A stretch of DNA of 64,000 nt from Sedimenticola sp. (GCA_026994195.1 JALWRH010000027.1:10212-74211); one strand, 5' to 3'; positions 28,198 to 37,910 are shown, numbered from the stretch's first letter. Notes: generated by a model from the letters alone, not told the origin. Numbers and translations: made by a program.

Positions 28198-28617
28198 TCA
28201 AGGGCACATATCGAAAGCGGCGTTGCGGATATCGCCTTTCAGGTTTTCCATCCATGAAATGGCATTGGGATGCAGATATTTGGTGCCATCATCATCTACG
28301 CGGTAGTTGAGGTTGTCGCTGTCCTTGTAGTCGATGTCGAAGGACTTGCGGTCATAGTTGATGGTCACCCACAGGGTGTGCTTGCCGCGCACGATGACAC
28401 GCGCCACCAGTTGCCCGGGCTTTTTGGACTTTTTGCTTGTCCAGCCCCGTACACGCATGCCTGATTTAATAGCTTTGGTTGCCTTGTCCATGGACAAAGT
28501 GCATCCAAACTCGGTGCGGTCCGGATCGCGCAGTTCAGTTGAACGGGCATGTGCCGATGACAGCAGCATCAGGTTGATGGCCAAGGCCAGAGCGCCAAGA
28601 ATCAGTGACTTCCTCAT
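28198..28617 (-). CDS. Small exported protein of unknown function
   Basis: A protein of 139 residues with a clear signal peptide: MRK, then a hydrophobic core LILGALALAINLMLLS, with cleavage expected after AHA (about residue 24). The mature part is about 115 residues, has two cysteines (FGCTLSM and DMCP) that may form a disulfide, and is rich in basic and aromatic residues. I recognise no domain. It is followed by a strong terminator and appears to be a single-gene unit on the minus strand, just after the YdcF-family gene. Confidence 0.75.
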   Translation of the reverse strand: MRKSLILGALALAINLMLLSSAHARSTELRDPDRTEFGCTLSMDKATKAIKSGMRVRGWTSKKSKKPGQLVARVIVRGKHTLWVTINYDRKSFDIDYKDSDNLNYRVDDDGTKYLHPNAISWMENLKGDIRNAAFDMCP

Positions 28618-28648
28618 ATTCCATTTCTCCCTTTGGGTTTGATCAAGA

Positions 28649-29359
28649 TTATCTCGATTGCTGATTGTCGCCGACCACGGAGATTTTTTCCAGCATGCGC
28701 CGGTTGCCTGTCAGTTGGGCAAACCAGCGTCCACTCCAGTACCAGTGCAGAAAAAGCGTCTCCAGAGGCCAGCGATGGGCGTCCCGCCAAAAGTAAAATT
28801 CAGCCTCTGCCGCACAGGGCTGCACCTTCAGTCCCAGGCCCCGCGCCAAGTCCAGCACCCGAGCCAGGTGGTAACGGTTGCTGATCACCACGACGGAGGG
28901 AAAATCAGTGAACCAATTGCGTGCATGGCGAAAGTTTTCCAGGGTATTCAGGGAGGCTGATTCCCTGTAGATGCATGTTCCCTCCATACCTTGCTGTTCA
29001 AGATACGACTGCCCTGCTTCGGCTTCGGATATCCCGCCGGAGACCGCGCCGCCAATCACCAAAATATCGAAAGGTCCAGATTCCCGCCACAACAGAAGGG
29101 CGCGATCCAGACGTTGCAGATAGTCACCCGAAGGAATGTTTCCGGAGGTGAGCCGGTTGCCCAGAATGGCCAGGGCGGGAATGTTCTGTGGCGCGGCAGA
29201 GGCGCGCCGGGCGGTGTTCAGGATACGCAGAAAGACCCAGAGATGAGAAAGCCCCAGTGTGGCAACGCCTGCCAGCAATGAGAGGAAAAGCGTAAAAAGG
29301 GCATCGACATCCCAGCCCCGCCCCCACTTTTTGTCATGAAGGTTGCCGGAATAGCGCAT
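28649..29359 (-). CDS. YdcF/DUF218-family protein
   Basis: A protein of 236 residues when started at ATG 29359, which has AGGA 7 bases upstream; it then overlaps the glycosyltransferase gene by 26 bases. One membrane helix (ALFTLFLSLLAGVATLGLSHL) anchors it at the N-terminus. The DUF218 domain follows, with ALAILGNRL, LVIGGAVSGG, ASLNTLENFRHA and VVVISNRYHLAR, the pattern of YdcF/ElyC/SanA proteins, which act in envelope or polysaccharide metabolism. The overlap suggests co-expression with the glycosyltransferase. Confidence 0.83.
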   Translation of the reverse strand: MRYSGNLHDKKWGRGWDVDALFTLFLSLLAGVATLGLSHLWVFLRILNTARRASAAPQNIPALAILGNRLTSGNIPSGDYLQRLDRALLLWRESGPFDILVIGGAVSGGISEAEAGQSYLEQQGMEGTCIYRESASLNTLENFRHARNWFTDFPSVVVISNRYHLARVLDLARGLGLKVQPCAAEAEFYFWRDAHRWPLETLFLHWYWSGRWFAQLTGNRRMLEKISVVGDNQQSR

Positions 29360-30065
29360 TGTAGAGTCCTGGCAGATGCATGCCACGGGATAGCAGGCGT
29401 CCCGCCACCATTCGGGTGATCCGCAGAATGTCCAGGACGGAACGGAAATGGCTGGGGCGCATGGCTTCATCATAGAGCGCCGGAATGGGAATATTGTGCA
29501 CCCCTACCCCGCGCCACCCGGCCTCGATAATGACTTCGCTTTCGAACACAAAGCCCCGTTCCGGGCTGGTATCCAGCTCCATGTCTGACAGCAGCGAAGC
29601 CGGATACAGGCGGAAACCGGACTGTGAATCCAGCAAGGGCATGCCTGAGGCCCAGGCGATCCAGAAGTTGGCAAAACGATTGGCATAATAACGCCGCGGA
29701 GGAATCTGCTCCCGGTCATGCAGGCGGGAACCGATGATGATCTTTCCCGGATGCTCCCGGCTGGCTTCGATGAAGCGGGGAATGTCTTCCGGGCGGTGCT
29801 GGCCATCGCCATCCAGGGTGATGATGCCGTCCACGCCCTGTTGCAGGGCGGCTTCGAATCCTTTCCTCAGGGCAGACGCCTTGCCGGCATTTTGCGTGTT
29901 CTGCAGCAGGGTGACCGGCAGATCCTGCAGTTGTGCGGCGGTCTGGTCTTCAGAACCGTCATCGACCACGATAACGGGCAATTGCTGTTCCAGCGTCCGT
30001 TCAACCAGCGCCCTGATGGTGGCGGCCTCGTTATAGGCCGGGATGACCACCGCAAAAGATTCCAT
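29334..30065 (-). CDS. Family 2 glycosyltransferase (DPM1-like)
   Basis: A protein of 243 residues from ATG 30065, with AGGAAG 6 bases upstream. The GT-A fold signature is clear: VVIPAYNEAATI (about residues 6-17), IVVDDGSED (36-44) and TLDGDGQH (the DxD metal site). The second half holds DSQSGFRLYP and a C-terminal arginine-rich segment, as in dolichol- or undecaprenyl-phosphate sugar transferases without membrane helices. It likely makes a polyprenyl-phosphate sugar or modifies an envelope glycan, but the substrate is not evident. Confidence 0.83.
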   Translation of the reverse strand: MESFAVVIPAYNEAATIRALVERTLEQQLPVIVVDDGSEDQTAAQLQDLPVTLLQNTQNAGKASALRKGFEAALQQGVDGIITLDGDGQHRPEDIPRFIEASREHPGKIIIGSRLHDREQIPPRRYYANRFANFWIAWASGMPLLDSQSGFRLYPASLLSDMELDTSPERGFVFESEVIIEAGWRGVGVHNIPIPALYDEAMRPSHFRSVLDILRITRMVAGRLLSRGMHLPGLYNALFRQPS

Positions 30066-30180
30066 GAAATTCTTCCTGTCGATACCGATGCGGTATTCTA
30101 ACCCGTGCGCCCACCTGCATGAAAAATATGTGGGACAATATCCGCCATTGCCAACGCAGAAACCCTTCACTTGCAAGCCC

Positions 30181-31263
30181 ATGAAGCCTTTGTTCAAAAA
30201 CAAGCAACTGTCTGCCCTGGAAGCCCAGTACGAGGCCCACAAGATCGCCTATGCCCCCATCATCTTCCAGGCGGTGCGCAGCCTGCGCGACCTGGGCGTG
30301 CTGGCGGCCCTGGAAAAGGCGGGCCGCGGGGGCGTGGATGCCGAAGCGATTGCAGAACAGACAGGCCTCAGTACCTACGCGGTGAATACCTTGCTGGAAA
30401 GCGGCCTTTCCTGCGGCGTGGTGGAACAACCGGATGAAGAAAACTTTTGCCTGAGCAAGATCGGCTGGTTCCTGCAAAATGATGCCATGACCCGCATCAA
30501 TATGGATTACAACCACTACGTTTGCTACAAGGGCCTGTACGATCTAGACCAGTCCCTGCAAACGGAAAAACCCGTGGGGCTGAAAGTCTTCGGCGAGCAG
30601 TGGGAAACCCTGTATCAGGCCCTGCCCCATCTACCGCAAAAAGTGAAAGACGCCTGGTATGCTTTCGATCACTATTATTCCGATGGCACCTACCCGCTGG
30701 CGCTGCCCATGATCTTTGATCGTCCGGTGGGGCATCTTCTGGATATTGGCGCCAATGTGGGTAAGTTCTCTATCCTGGCCGCAAAAGCCAACCCGGATCT
30801 CCACATCACCATGCTGGATCTGCCGGATCAGTTGCAGATAGCCCTGGACAATGCCGCGGCGGCGGGGCTGACCGGACGGGTCGAGGGGCTGGCGGTGGAT
30901 CTGCTCGATTCACAGGCAGCTATTCCTCCGAAGGGCGACGTGTACTGGCTCAGCCAGTTTCTGTCCTGCTTTGGACGCCCCCAGATCATCAGCATTCTCG
31001 AACGAATCAAGGAAGCCATGGGGCCACAGTCCAGGCTCTTTATCCTGGAAACCTGCTGGGATCGCCAGGAACATGAGGCGGCAGCCTATTCCCTGATCAA
31101 TACCTCGCCCTATTTCACCTGCATGGCCAGTGGCAATTCCAAGATGTACAGCGCCAGGGAGCTTCTTGAGATGATCGAGACGGCCGGGCTGAAACTTCAC
31201 CAGCTGCAGGACAACCTGGGGGTCTGCCACAGCCTTTTTGAATGCCGGCTGGATGCCGCTTGA
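30181..31263 (+). CDS. SAM-dependent methyltransferase with winged-helix N-domain
   Basis: A protein of 360 residues from ATG 30181. The N-terminal 110 residues form a helix-rich dimerisation/winged-helix domain, as in plant-type and hydroxyneurosporene O-methyltransferases (AEAIAEQTGLSTYAVNTLLE). The SAM-binding fold follows, with motif I HLLDIGANVGKFS near residue 184 and MLDLPDQL near 207. It is divergent from the glycosyltransferase. The substrate is unknown. The ribosome-binding site is weak. A small conserved gene follows on the same strand. Confidence 0.78.
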   Translation: MKPLFKNKQLSALEAQYEAHKIAYAPIIFQAVRSLRDLGVLAALEKAGRGGVDAEAIAEQTGLSTYAVNTLLESGLSCGVVEQPDEENFCLSKIGWFLQNDAMTRINMDYNHYVCYKGLYDLDQSLQTEKPVGLKVFGEQWETLYQALPHLPQKVKDAWYAFDHYYSDGTYPLALPMIFDRPVGHLLDIGANVGKFSILAAKANPDLHITMLDLPDQLQIALDNAAAAGLTGRVEGLAVDLLDSQAAIPPKGDVYWLSQFLSCFGRPQIISILERIKEAMGPQSRLFILETCWDRQEHEAAAYSLINTSPYFTCMASGNSKMYSARELLEMIETAGLKLHQLQDNLGVCHSLFECRLDAA

Positions 31264-31329
31264 TTTGGTGCCGCCCGCCCCCATTTGAACAGCATCACTG
31301 ATGCAAAACATGAACCGGAGATCAATCCC

Positions 31330-31530
31330 ATGACCGATGTACAGAAATTTGAAATCGCCCGCTACCGCAAGGAAATCGATGAGGATGTGCGCAAGCTGGT
31401 GGATCACTACCTCAGTATTTCCGATTGGGACATCCCTGAGGTCGATGAAAAGAAAAGCATCGATTACATCCTGATGGCAGTTCGGGAAAGCCTGGATACT
31501 ATCGAAAAGGAATGGCAGGAAAAATCCTGA
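31330..31530 (+). CDS. Small conserved protein of unknown function
   Basis: A 66-residue acidic protein from ATG 31330, preceded by GGAG 9 bases away. An upstream ATG at 31285 would add 15 residues but lacks a ribosome-binding site. It is predicted to be fully helical (YRKEIDEDVRKLVDHYL and YILMAVRESLDTIEKEW). No motif is recognised. It lies 66 bases after the methyltransferase gene and converges on tatD, with which it shares no spacer. Confidence 0.65.
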   Translation: MTDVQKFEIARYRKEIDEDVRKLVDHYLSISDWDIPEVDEKKSIDYILMAVRESLDTIEKEWQEKS

Positions 31531-32319
31531 TCAGTCCGTTTGCAACCGGGCGGTACTGAACAGGCACTGAAAATTGCTGGTAGTGATGGCAGCCAGTTCC
31601 TGCACATCCATGCCGCGTAACCGGGCGACCTGCTCGGCAACCGCTTTGACCCATTTGGGCTGATTGGACTTGCCGCGATGAGGAACAGGCGCCAGATAAG
31701 GCGAATCCGTTTCCACCAGAATGCGGTCCAGAGGCACCCGGGCGGCCACGTCGCGCAGTTCCTGGGCATTCTTGAAGGTGATGATGCCGGAAAAAGAAAT
31801 GTAGAAGCCCATTTCCAGGGCGGCTTCAGCCATGGCCCAGTTTTCGGTAAAACAGTGCAGCACGCCGCCAGCGGCCTGGGCATTCTCTTCGTGCATGATG
31901 CGCAACGTCTCTTCCCGGGCTTCGCGGGTGTGAATGATCAGGGGCTTTTCCGCTTTCCTGGCTGCCTGGATGTGGGTACGAAAACGGTTTCTCTGCCATT
32001 CGAGATCCCCTTCACTGCGAAAGAAATCCAGACCGGTCTCACCGATGGCGACTACCCTGGGATCTGCCGCCAGCTGTATCAGTTCCTCCAGAGATGGCTC
32101 ATGGCGATCCTTGTCGTTGGGATGAACGCCCACGGAAACCGAGATGTCCGCAAAAGGATCCACCAGGGCGCGCATGGCGGGATAGCTTTCGAGATCGATG
32201 CTCACACACAGCATGTGATGGACGCCGGCAGCACGGGTCTCATCCACGAAACGTGAAAAATCGCCGTCATAGGACGACAGGTCCACCCGGTCCAGGTGGC
32301 AGTGAGAATCGACCAGCAT
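31531..32319 (-). CDS. tatD: TatD-family metal-dependent hydrolase/DNase
   Basis: A protein of 262 residues from ATG 32319. Metal ligands of the TatD TIM barrel are seen: DSHCHLD at residues 4-10, GETGLDFF, PLIIHTREA, GVLHCFTE and LVETDSPYL. In gammaproteobacteria this member (YcfH-type) sits at the end of the tmk-holB-pilZ cluster, as here. TatD proteins are 3'-5' DNases. The gap of 130 bases to the pilZ gene may hold a promoter, but no terminator is visible. Confidence 0.9.
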   Translation of the reverse strand: MLVDSHCHLDRVDLSSYDGDFSRFVDETRAAGVHHMLCVSIDLESYPAMRALVDPFADISVSVGVHPNDKDRHEPSLEELIQLAADPRVVAIGETGLDFFRSEGDLEWQRNRFRTHIQAARKAEKPLIIHTREAREETLRIMHEENAQAAGGVLHCFTENWAMAEAALEMGFYISFSGIITFKNAQELRDVAARVPLDRILVETDSPYLAPVPHRGKSNQPKWVKAVAEQVARLRGMDVQELAAITTSNFQCLFSTARLQTD

Positions 32320-32449
32320 GCTCAGGAACCTCTGACCAAGGCGGGATGAAGTCGGTGGTGGTTCAGAAGGCGCCAATATGGGGGGGCTAAAGGCAACATA
32401 TTTGGCCGCCGGGTCAACAGGGAGGCAGAATACAAGTGCAGCGCTTCCC

Positions 32450-32800
32450 TTACATGGTGTCCGTAGGCGTATCCAGCTCCAACATGCCGGCCAGATGCAG
32501 CTCGATTTTTTTGCGCGTGACACCTTCATCATGGGGGCCGAACTGCACGCCCACACCGGCGGTGCGATTGCCCATGGCACCCACAGGGGTGATCCAGATG
32601 ATCTTACCCGCTACGGGCACCCGCTCTGAGTCATCCATGAGGTTCAGCAAAATGAACACGTCATCGCCCAGTTCGTATTTCTTGATGGTGGGAATGAACA
32701 GGCCGCCATTGTCCACGAAAGGCATGTAGGCGCGATACAGCGTGTCCTTGTCCTTGATGGACAGGTTGATGATCCCCTGCTGAAATCCAGGCATGGCCAT
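32450..32800 (-). CDS. PilZ domain protein
   Basis: A protein of 116 residues starting at ATG 32800, two bases after the holB stop. It shows the short PilZ fold of type IV pilus PilZ proteins (YMPFVDNGGLFIPT, DDVFILLNL, KIIWITPVG, GVGVQFG). The RxxxR and D/NxSxxG c-di-GMP-binding motifs are not evident, as in Pseudomonas PilZ itself, which works by protein contact. Its place between holB and tatD is the usual one in gammaproteobacteria. Confidence 0.87.
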   Translation of the reverse strand: MAMPGFQQGIINLSIKDKDTLYRAYMPFVDNGGLFIPTIKKYELGDDVFILLNLMDDSERVPVAGKIIWITPVGAMGNRTAGVGVQFGPHDEGVTRKKIELHLAGMLELDTPTDTM

Positions 32801-32802
32801 GG

Positions 32803-33780
32803 TCAGTTCACCCCCTTGGTGATATGGCCCCATTGCAGCAGAATGCTTTCCAGGGCCAGTTGTGCGTTCAGATTGTTCGCGCTCATGCGCCTGACTTCAT
32901 TCAGGCGGTCGAGGAGCATGTAAAGCTCCTTTAAGTCTACCCAATCACGCAGGCTTTGCAAGGGTGAGGCGCCCTCCGCTTCCCTACCCGCCAGCTTGTT
33001 GCGAACCAGTTCCATGAGCCAGCCGGCCATGATCAGCAGCAACGGTTCCAGCGCTTTGCGTTTCAGCCAGGCTTCGGCAACCCCGGGCGCCTGAGCCTGG
33101 CCCCGGGCCACCGCCACAAAGTCTTCCATCAGCGCCTGCCTTTCCTGGAGGGCGCCGCTGGATGCAAGTTCCCTGGCTTTCAGTGGCGCTCCCCCGGCCA
33201 GGGGCAGTGCCAGCCCGGCATCGGTGGATGAAATGCCCTGCTGCTCCAGCCAGCTTGTAGCGGCCTCTGCCGCAGGGGGCGAGAAGCGCAGCAGTTGGCA
33301 ACGGCTGCGTATGGTCACCGGCAGCTTTTCCGCGGCAGCGCTCACCAGCAGCATCAGGGTGCCGGGAATGGGTTCTTCAAGGGTCTTGAGCAGCGCATTG
33401 GCCGCTGCCTGCCCCATGGCATGGGCTGGCTCGATGATGAAAACCCGGTGGGCATCTTCACCTACCCGCAGGGTGTTGCCTCCCACCAGTTCACGTATGG
33501 TATCGATACGAATGGTGCTGCTGCCTTCTTCCGGTGTGATCAGGCGCAGATCAGGATGACTGCCTGCATCCAGCAGCAGGCACTGGCGGCAGTGGCCGCA
33601 GGCATGGCCCTGGCTGTCCGGCTGCTCACAAAGGACGCTTCGGGCCAGAGATTGAGCGAATGCCAGCTTGCCCAGCCCTTCTGCGCCAGAGAGCAGCAAG
33701 GCGTGAGGGAGGCGGCCCTGGCGGCGGCTGCGCTGCAGCTGTTGCCAGAGAGACTGATGCCAGGGCAACAGCTCCATCAT
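32803..33780 (-). CDS. holB: DNA polymerase III delta' subunit
   Basis: A protein of 325 residues, of normal length for HolB. It has the AAA+-type fold of clamp-loader subunits: HALLLSGAEGLGKLAFAQ in place of a full Walker A, a zinc module (C-x8-C-x2-C pattern around CGHCRQC), and NALLKTLEEP with RSRCQ as the SRC motif. It joins DnaX and HolA in loading the sliding clamp. It overlaps tmk by 4 bases (ATGATG arrangement). Confidence 0.92.
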   Translation of the reverse strand: MMELLPWHQSLWQQLQRSRRQGRLPHALLLSGAEGLGKLAFAQSLARSVLCEQPDSQGHACGHCRQCLLLDAGSHPDLRLITPEEGSSTIRIDTIRELVGGNTLRVGEDAHRVFIIEPAHAMGQAAANALLKTLEEPIPGTLMLLVSAAAEKLPVTIRSRCQLLRFSPPAAEAATSWLEQQGISSTDAGLALPLAGGAPLKARELASSGALQERQALMEDFVAVARGQAQAPGVAEAWLKRKALEPLLLIMAGWLMELVRNKLAGREAEGASPLQSLRDWVDLKELYMLLDRLNEVRRMSANNLNAQLALESILLQWGHITKGVN

Positions 33781-34406
33781 GCCTGCTGCTCCAGAAACCG
33801 CTGGATCACTTCCCGCACCTGCGCCTGCACGTTCTCCAGCGACTGGGAGGCGTCGATCACCTGTACCCGCTGCGGCTCCCGCCGGGCGATCTCCAGGTAG
33901 GCCTTGCGCACGCGCTGGAAAAACGCCAGGGCTTCACTTTCAAAACGATCCGGTGAGGAGCGTTTACCGGCCCGCTCCAGACCCAGCTCCACGGGCAGAT
34001 CCATGAGCAGGGTGAGATCGGGGCGCACATCACCCTGCACCCAGTTTTCCAGTTGCTGTATGCGCTTCATGTCCATGCCCCGGCCACCGCCCTGATAGGC
34101 GTAGCTGGCGTCCGTGAAGCGGTCGCACAACACCCAGCGGCCAGCATGCAGGGCTGGCAGTATGCGCTGCTGCAAATGCTCGGCCCGGGCGGCAAACATG
34201 AGCAGCAGTTCTGTGTCTTCATGCATGCCGGTATGCTTGTGGCCCAGCAGCAGTTGGCGCAGTTCTTCACCCAGGCGGGTGCCGCCCGGCTCCCGGGTTT
34301 CCAGCACGTCCCGGCCAGCGGTTTTCAGCACTGTCAGTACTTCCGCCATGCAGGTGCTCTTGCCAGCGCCTTCGATGCCTTCGAGTGTAATGAATGATCC
34401 TTTCAT
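33777..34406 (-). CDS. tmk: Thymidylate kinase
   Basis: A protein of 209 residues. P-loop EGIEGAGKST (about 9-18), the DR-containing segment LCDRFTDAS and the LID-region pattern are those of dTMP kinases, which phosphorylate dTMP to dTDP. The stop overlaps holB by 4 bases. The gene is 9 bases downstream of mltG, in the same operon. Confidence 0.95.
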   Translation of the reverse strand: MKGSFITLEGIEGAGKSTCMAEVLTVLKTAGRDVLETREPGGTRLGEELRQLLLGHKHTGMHEDTELLLMFAARAEHLQQRILPALHAGRWVLCDRFTDASYAYQGGGRGMDMKRIQQLENWVQGDVRPDLTLLMDLPVELGLERAGKRSSPDRFESEALAFFQRVRKAYLEIARREPQRVQVIDASQSLENVQAQVREVIQRFLEQQA

Positions 34407-34415
34407 GATCCGGCC

Positions 34416-35435
34416 CTATTTCTTGAGCTGGTACTTGCGTACGGCGTTGTTGTGTTGCCTGAGGGTAGCAGAAAACTGGTGGCTGCCGTCTCCTTTGGCG
34501 ACAAAATACAGGGCCTTTTCCTGCGCCGGATGGGCCACGGCCAGCAGGGCTTCACTGCCGGGCATGCAGATGGGTGTGGGTGGCAGGCCGGCGATGACAT
34601 AGGTGTTGTAGGGGGTGGCCTGGCGCAGATCCTTGCGCCGGATATTGCCCTTATAGCTGGCGCCCATGCCATAGATGACCGTGGGGTCGGTCTGCAGCTT
34701 CATGCCTTTTTGCAGACGGCGGATGAACACTCCGGCAATGCGCTTTCGCTCCCCGGCGCGGCCGGTCTCCTTCTCCACGATGGAAGCCAGGATGAGCATT
34801 TCGTAAGGGGTTTTCAGGGGCAGCTTCTCATCCCTTTCCTTCCAGGCAGCGGCCAGTTGTTTTTCCATGGCGGCATAGGCCCGGCGCAGCAGATCCAGGT
34901 CGCTGAATCCCCGGGGAAACAGATAGGTGTCCGGAAAGAAGCGGCCTTCGGGATGCTCTCCGGCATGTCCCAGGCGCTGCATGATCTCTTTGACGGACAG
35001 GCCCCTGAGTTCATGCTGCAGTTGGGCGTTGGCAGCAATGGCCTGCATCATCTGTTCGAAGGTCCAGCCTTCCACCAGGGTGATGGAATGGCTGACGGTT
35101 TTACCGGCTACGAGCAGATCCAGCAAGGCGACAGGGGTCAGCCCCCTGGACAGGTGATATTCACCGGCCTTGATCTGGGTGGCCCGGTGGTTCAATTTGC
35201 CGTATAGGCGCAGCAGGCGCGCATCAGAAGTCAGGCCGTCTTTTTCCAGCCTGGCGGCAAGCTCTCCCAGGGTCATGCCGGGGGTAATGGTCAGGGTCAT
35301 GCCCTGTTCCGGAAGCTTTAGCGGCTGAACCAGGAACTCCTGGTACTGATACCAGATCAGGGCGGCAAGCATTCCTCCCAAGAGAGCCACGGCCAGGATG
35401 GACTTGAGCAGTATTTTGAACGCTGCCTTGATCAT
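34416..35435 (-). CDS. mltG: Endolytic murein transglycosylase MltG
   Basis: A protein of 339 residues with one N-terminal membrane helix (ILLKSILAVALLGGMLAALIW), a LysM-like region, and the YceG catalytic domain. The active-site segment ILASIVEKETG carries the catalytic Glu. The C-terminal blocks NTYVIAGLPPTPI and HQFSATLRQHN are conserved. MltG cuts nascent peptidoglycan strands and sets their length. It overlaps pabC by 4 bases. Confidence 0.93.
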   Translation of the reverse strand: MIKAAFKILLKSILAVALLGGMLAALIWYQYQEFLVQPLKLPEQGMTLTITPGMTLGELAARLEKDGLTSDARLLRLYGKLNHRATQIKAGEYHLSRGLTPVALLDLLVAGKTVSHSITLVEGWTFEQMMQAIAANAQLQHELRGLSVKEIMQRLGHAGEHPEGRFFPDTYLFPRGFSDLDLLRRAYAAMEKQLAAAWKERDEKLPLKTPYEMLILASIVEKETGRAGERKRIAGVFIRRLQKGMKLQTDPTVIYGMGASYKGNIRRKDLRQATPYNTYVIAGLPPTPICMPGSEALLAVAHPAQEKALYFVAKGDGSHQFSATLRQHNNAVRKYQLKK

Positions 35436-36238
35436 GGCGAAAAAACCCGGGATTGCGCGGCCTCGATCACCGGGTGCTGCGCCAGTGCGGGCCGCCAGTC
35501 TTCCTGAAGTATGCCCTGCACCGGGCGTATGCCCAGGAGGGAGCTGGTGAGATACAGTGCGTCAGCGGACAGCAGTGCCTCCCGTTGCACCTCGGTTTTT
35601 TCCACGGTCATGCCCATCCCGGCGGCCGTGTCCAAAACCAGTTGCCGTGTCACGCCAGCAACACCACATTCATTCAGCGCAGGTGTCAGCAGGCGCTCGC
35701 CCTGCTGCAGAATGATATTGGCTGCGATGCCTTCCGTCACCCGGTCTTTGATATCGAGGAGAATGCTTTCCTGGACATCCCCGGGCATCTCCTGCCGGGC
35801 CAATACCTGCTCCAGGCGGTTGAGATGCTTGAGGCCGGCCAGGGTGGGATTCAGCCCCAGGCGCCGGGAAGCGATATTGACCCACACGGATTCGCTGGCC
35901 GGGCCATCCCAGGAAAACAGGCTGAGGATGCGGGTAACCGGGCCATGAGCAGGGGCATAGCCGCGGGCGCTGCTGCCGCGGGTGATGATGATCTTGAGTA
36001 CGGCCTGCTCATGGCTGCTGATCAGCTCCCGGCTTTCCTGCTCCAGCAGCGCCGGGTCCGGCATGGCCATGCCCAGGCGGGCGCAGCCGCTGGCCAGGCG
36101 CGCCACATGGGCCTGCCACAGACAGGGCCGGTTGCGGATCACCGCCAGGGTTTCGAAAAGGCCGTCGCCGAACTGCAGCCCCCGGTCCAGGATGGAAACC
36201 TGGTCCCCGGGGACACCGTTGACGAGAGATGCGATCAA
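35432..36238 (-). CDS. pabC: 4-amino-4-deoxychorismate lyase
   Basis: A protein of 268 residues of the PLP fold-type IV family ([17 protein letters not shown] near the start, [14 protein letters not shown] with the PLP lysine, and [11 protein letters not shown]). It makes 4-aminobenzoate for folate. The start overlaps the fabF stop by 4 bases, the standard order fabF-pabC-mltG. Confidence 0.92.
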   Translation of the reverse strand: MIASLVNGVPGDQVSILDRGLQFGDGLFETLAVIRNRPCLWQAHVARLASGCARLGMAMPDPALLEQESRELISSHEQAVLKIIITRGSSARGYAPAHGPVTRILSLFSWDGPASESVWVNIASRRLGLNPTLAGLKHLNRLEQVLARQEMPGDVQESILLDIKDRVTEGIAANIILQQGERLLTPALNECGVAGVTRQLVLDTAAGMGMTVEKTEVQREALLSADALYLTSSLLGIRPVQGILQEDWRPALAQHPVIEAAQSRVFSP

Positions 36239-37479
36239 TCTTTAAGCAGACGGAATGCCAGGGTGCCGTTGGTGCCGCCAAAACCAAAGGAATTGGACAA
36301 GGCCACTTCCATGGGCATTTCCCGGGCGGTATGAGGCACATAGTCCAGGTCACACTCGGGATCGGGGTTGTCCAGATTGATGGTGGGGGGCGCCACCTGG
36401 TCACGCAGGGCGAGAATGGTGAACACCGCTTCCGCGCCACCTGCGGCACCGAGCATATGCCCGGTCATGGACTTGGTGGAGCTCACGCAGAGCTTGTAAG
36501 CGTGATCACCAAAGGCCCGTTTCATGGCCATGGTTTCTGCTACATCGCCTGCGGGAGTGGAGGTGCCGTGGGCGTTGATGTACGCCACTTCCTCAGGATT
36601 GATGCCGCCATCTTCCAACGCCAGGCGCATGCACTCGGCCGCGCCCTCCCCGCCAGGAGATGGTGAGGTCATGTGGTAAGCGTCCGAGTTCATGCCGGCG
36701 CCCACCAGTTCGCAATAGATCTTCGCGCCCCGGGCCTTGGCGTGCTCCAGCTCTTCGATAACCACCACCCCGGCGCCATCGGACAGCACGAAGCCATCGC
36801 GGTCTTTGTCCCAGGGTCGGCTGGCGCCCTGGGGATCATCGTTGCGTGTGGACAAAGCACGCGCGGCGGCAAAGCCACCCAGTCCGGTGGGAGAGGTGGC
36901 CATTTCCGCGCCACCGGCAACGATGACATCACTGGTGCCGTACTGAATCATGCGCATGCCGTCGGCGATACAGTGCGCCCCGGTGCTGCAGGCGGAGACG
37001 ATGGAGATATTCGGCCCCTTGAAACCGTTGATAATGGAGATATGCCCGGCCACCATATTGACGATGTTGGCAGGAACAAAAAAGGGAGAGATCTTTCTCG
37101 GGCCACCTTTCAGGTAAGCAGCGTAGCCCTGCTCGATACCGCTGATGCCACCAATACCGGAGCCTACGACAACGCCAATGCGATTCGCGTTCTCTTCAGT
37201 GGCTTCGATACCGGCATCCTTGATGGCCTGATCCGCTGCGGCGATGCCGTAGTGGATGAACTTGTCCATCTTGCGCGCTTCCTTCCTGGAAATATATTGC
37301 TCGATGTCGAAGTCATAGATGGGGCCGCCGAAACGGACGCTGAACGGCTCTATATCCAGATGCGTAATGGGCTTGATACCGCTGTTGCCTGCGAGGATGT
37401 TCTCCCAGCTGCTGGCAACATCAAGACCGACGGGTGAGACCATGCCCAACCCAGTGACTACTACCCTTCTTTTGGACAT
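36235..37479 (-). CDS. fabF: 3-oxoacyl-ACP synthase II
   Basis: A protein of 414 residues from ATG 37479 (an upstream ATG at 37509 lacks a ribosome-binding site). The condensing-enzyme triad is present: C164 in VSACSTGAH, His in [11 protein letters not shown], and His in [12 protein letters not shown]. It elongates acyl-ACP chains in fatty-acid synthesis. It follows acpP with a 114-base gap that contains a stable hairpin. Confidence 0.95.
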   Translation of the reverse strand: MSKRRVVVTGLGMVSPVGLDVASSWENILAGNSGIKPITHLDIEPFSVRFGGPIYDFDIEQYISRKEARKMDKFIHYGIAAADQAIKDAGIEATEENANRIGVVVGSGIGGISGIEQGYAAYLKGGPRKISPFFVPANIVNMVAGHISIINGFKGPNISIVSACSTGAHCIADGMRMIQYGTSDVIVAGGAEMATSPTGLGGFAAARALSTRNDDPQGASRPWDKDRDGFVLSDGAGVVVIEELEHAKARGAKIYCELVGAGMNSDAYHMTSPSPGGEGAAECMRLALEDGGINPEEVAYINAHGTSTPAGDVAETMAMKRAFGDHAYKLCVSSTKSMTGHMLGAAGGAEAVFTILALRDQVAPPTINLDNPDPECDLDYVPHTAREMPMEVALSNSFGFGGTNGTLAFRLLKD

Positions 37480-37529
37480 CAAGGAAACCTCTGTGTGTAC
37501 ATTAATCAAAAGCCGCGATCCCCGGAGCG

Positions 37530-37550
37530 GCGCTCACCCTGAGTGAGCGC
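37530..37550. other. Hairpin in the acpP-fabF spacer
   Basis: Arms GCGCTCAC (37530-37537) and GTGAGCGC (37543-37550) form a perfect 8-base stem with a 5-base loop, between the acpP stop and the fabF start. No T-tract follows. It could lower read-through into fabF or stabilise the acpP message, which is needed in large excess. Confidence 0.5.
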
Positions 37551-37593
37551 CCGATCCATGCGGGAATCTGCGGCTTGACTGGCCGGTGGCGGA

Positions 37594-37827
37594 TCAGCCG
37601 TTGGCGTTGATGTAATCCACTGCCTGCTGCAGAGTAGTGATGTTTTCTGCTTCCTCATCGGGAATTTCACACTCGAACTCTTCTTCCAGCGCCATTACCA
37701 GTTCAACTGCGTCAAGAGAGTCTGCGCCCAAATCGTCAATGAAGGAGGCGTTAGGCGTTACTTCATCCTCGCTAACACCAAGCTGTTCAGCGACAATCTT
37801 TTTGACACGTTCTTCAATGCTGCTCAT
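37594..37827 (-). CDS. acpP: Acyl carrier protein
   Basis: A 77-residue acidic protein from ATG 37827, with phosphopantetheine attachment at S37 in [11 protein letters not shown]. It carries growing acyl chains for FabD, FabH, FabG and FabF, all encoded next to it. A sigma70-like promoter lies 55 bases upstream. Confidence 0.96.
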   Translation of the reverse strand: MSSIEERVKKIVAEQLGVSEDEVTPNASFIDDLGADSLDAVELVMALEEEFECEIPDEEAENITTLQQAVDYINANG

Positions 37828-37881
37828 TTTCGTATTTTTCCTCCAGTAGAGCGCGATCCAGGCGCCGCGCATTAACGTCGT

Positions 37882-37910
37882 ATTGTATGCGGAATTCGCC
37901 TGCCAGCCAA
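37882..37910 (-). promoter_or_regulatory. Sigma70-like promoter for acpP
   Basis: Read on the minus strand: TTGGCT (37910-37905), a 17-base spacer, then TACAAT (37887-37882). Spacing and both hexamers are close to consensus. It is placed 55 bases before the acpP ATG, in the 173-base fabG-acpP gap. Confidence 0.55.
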
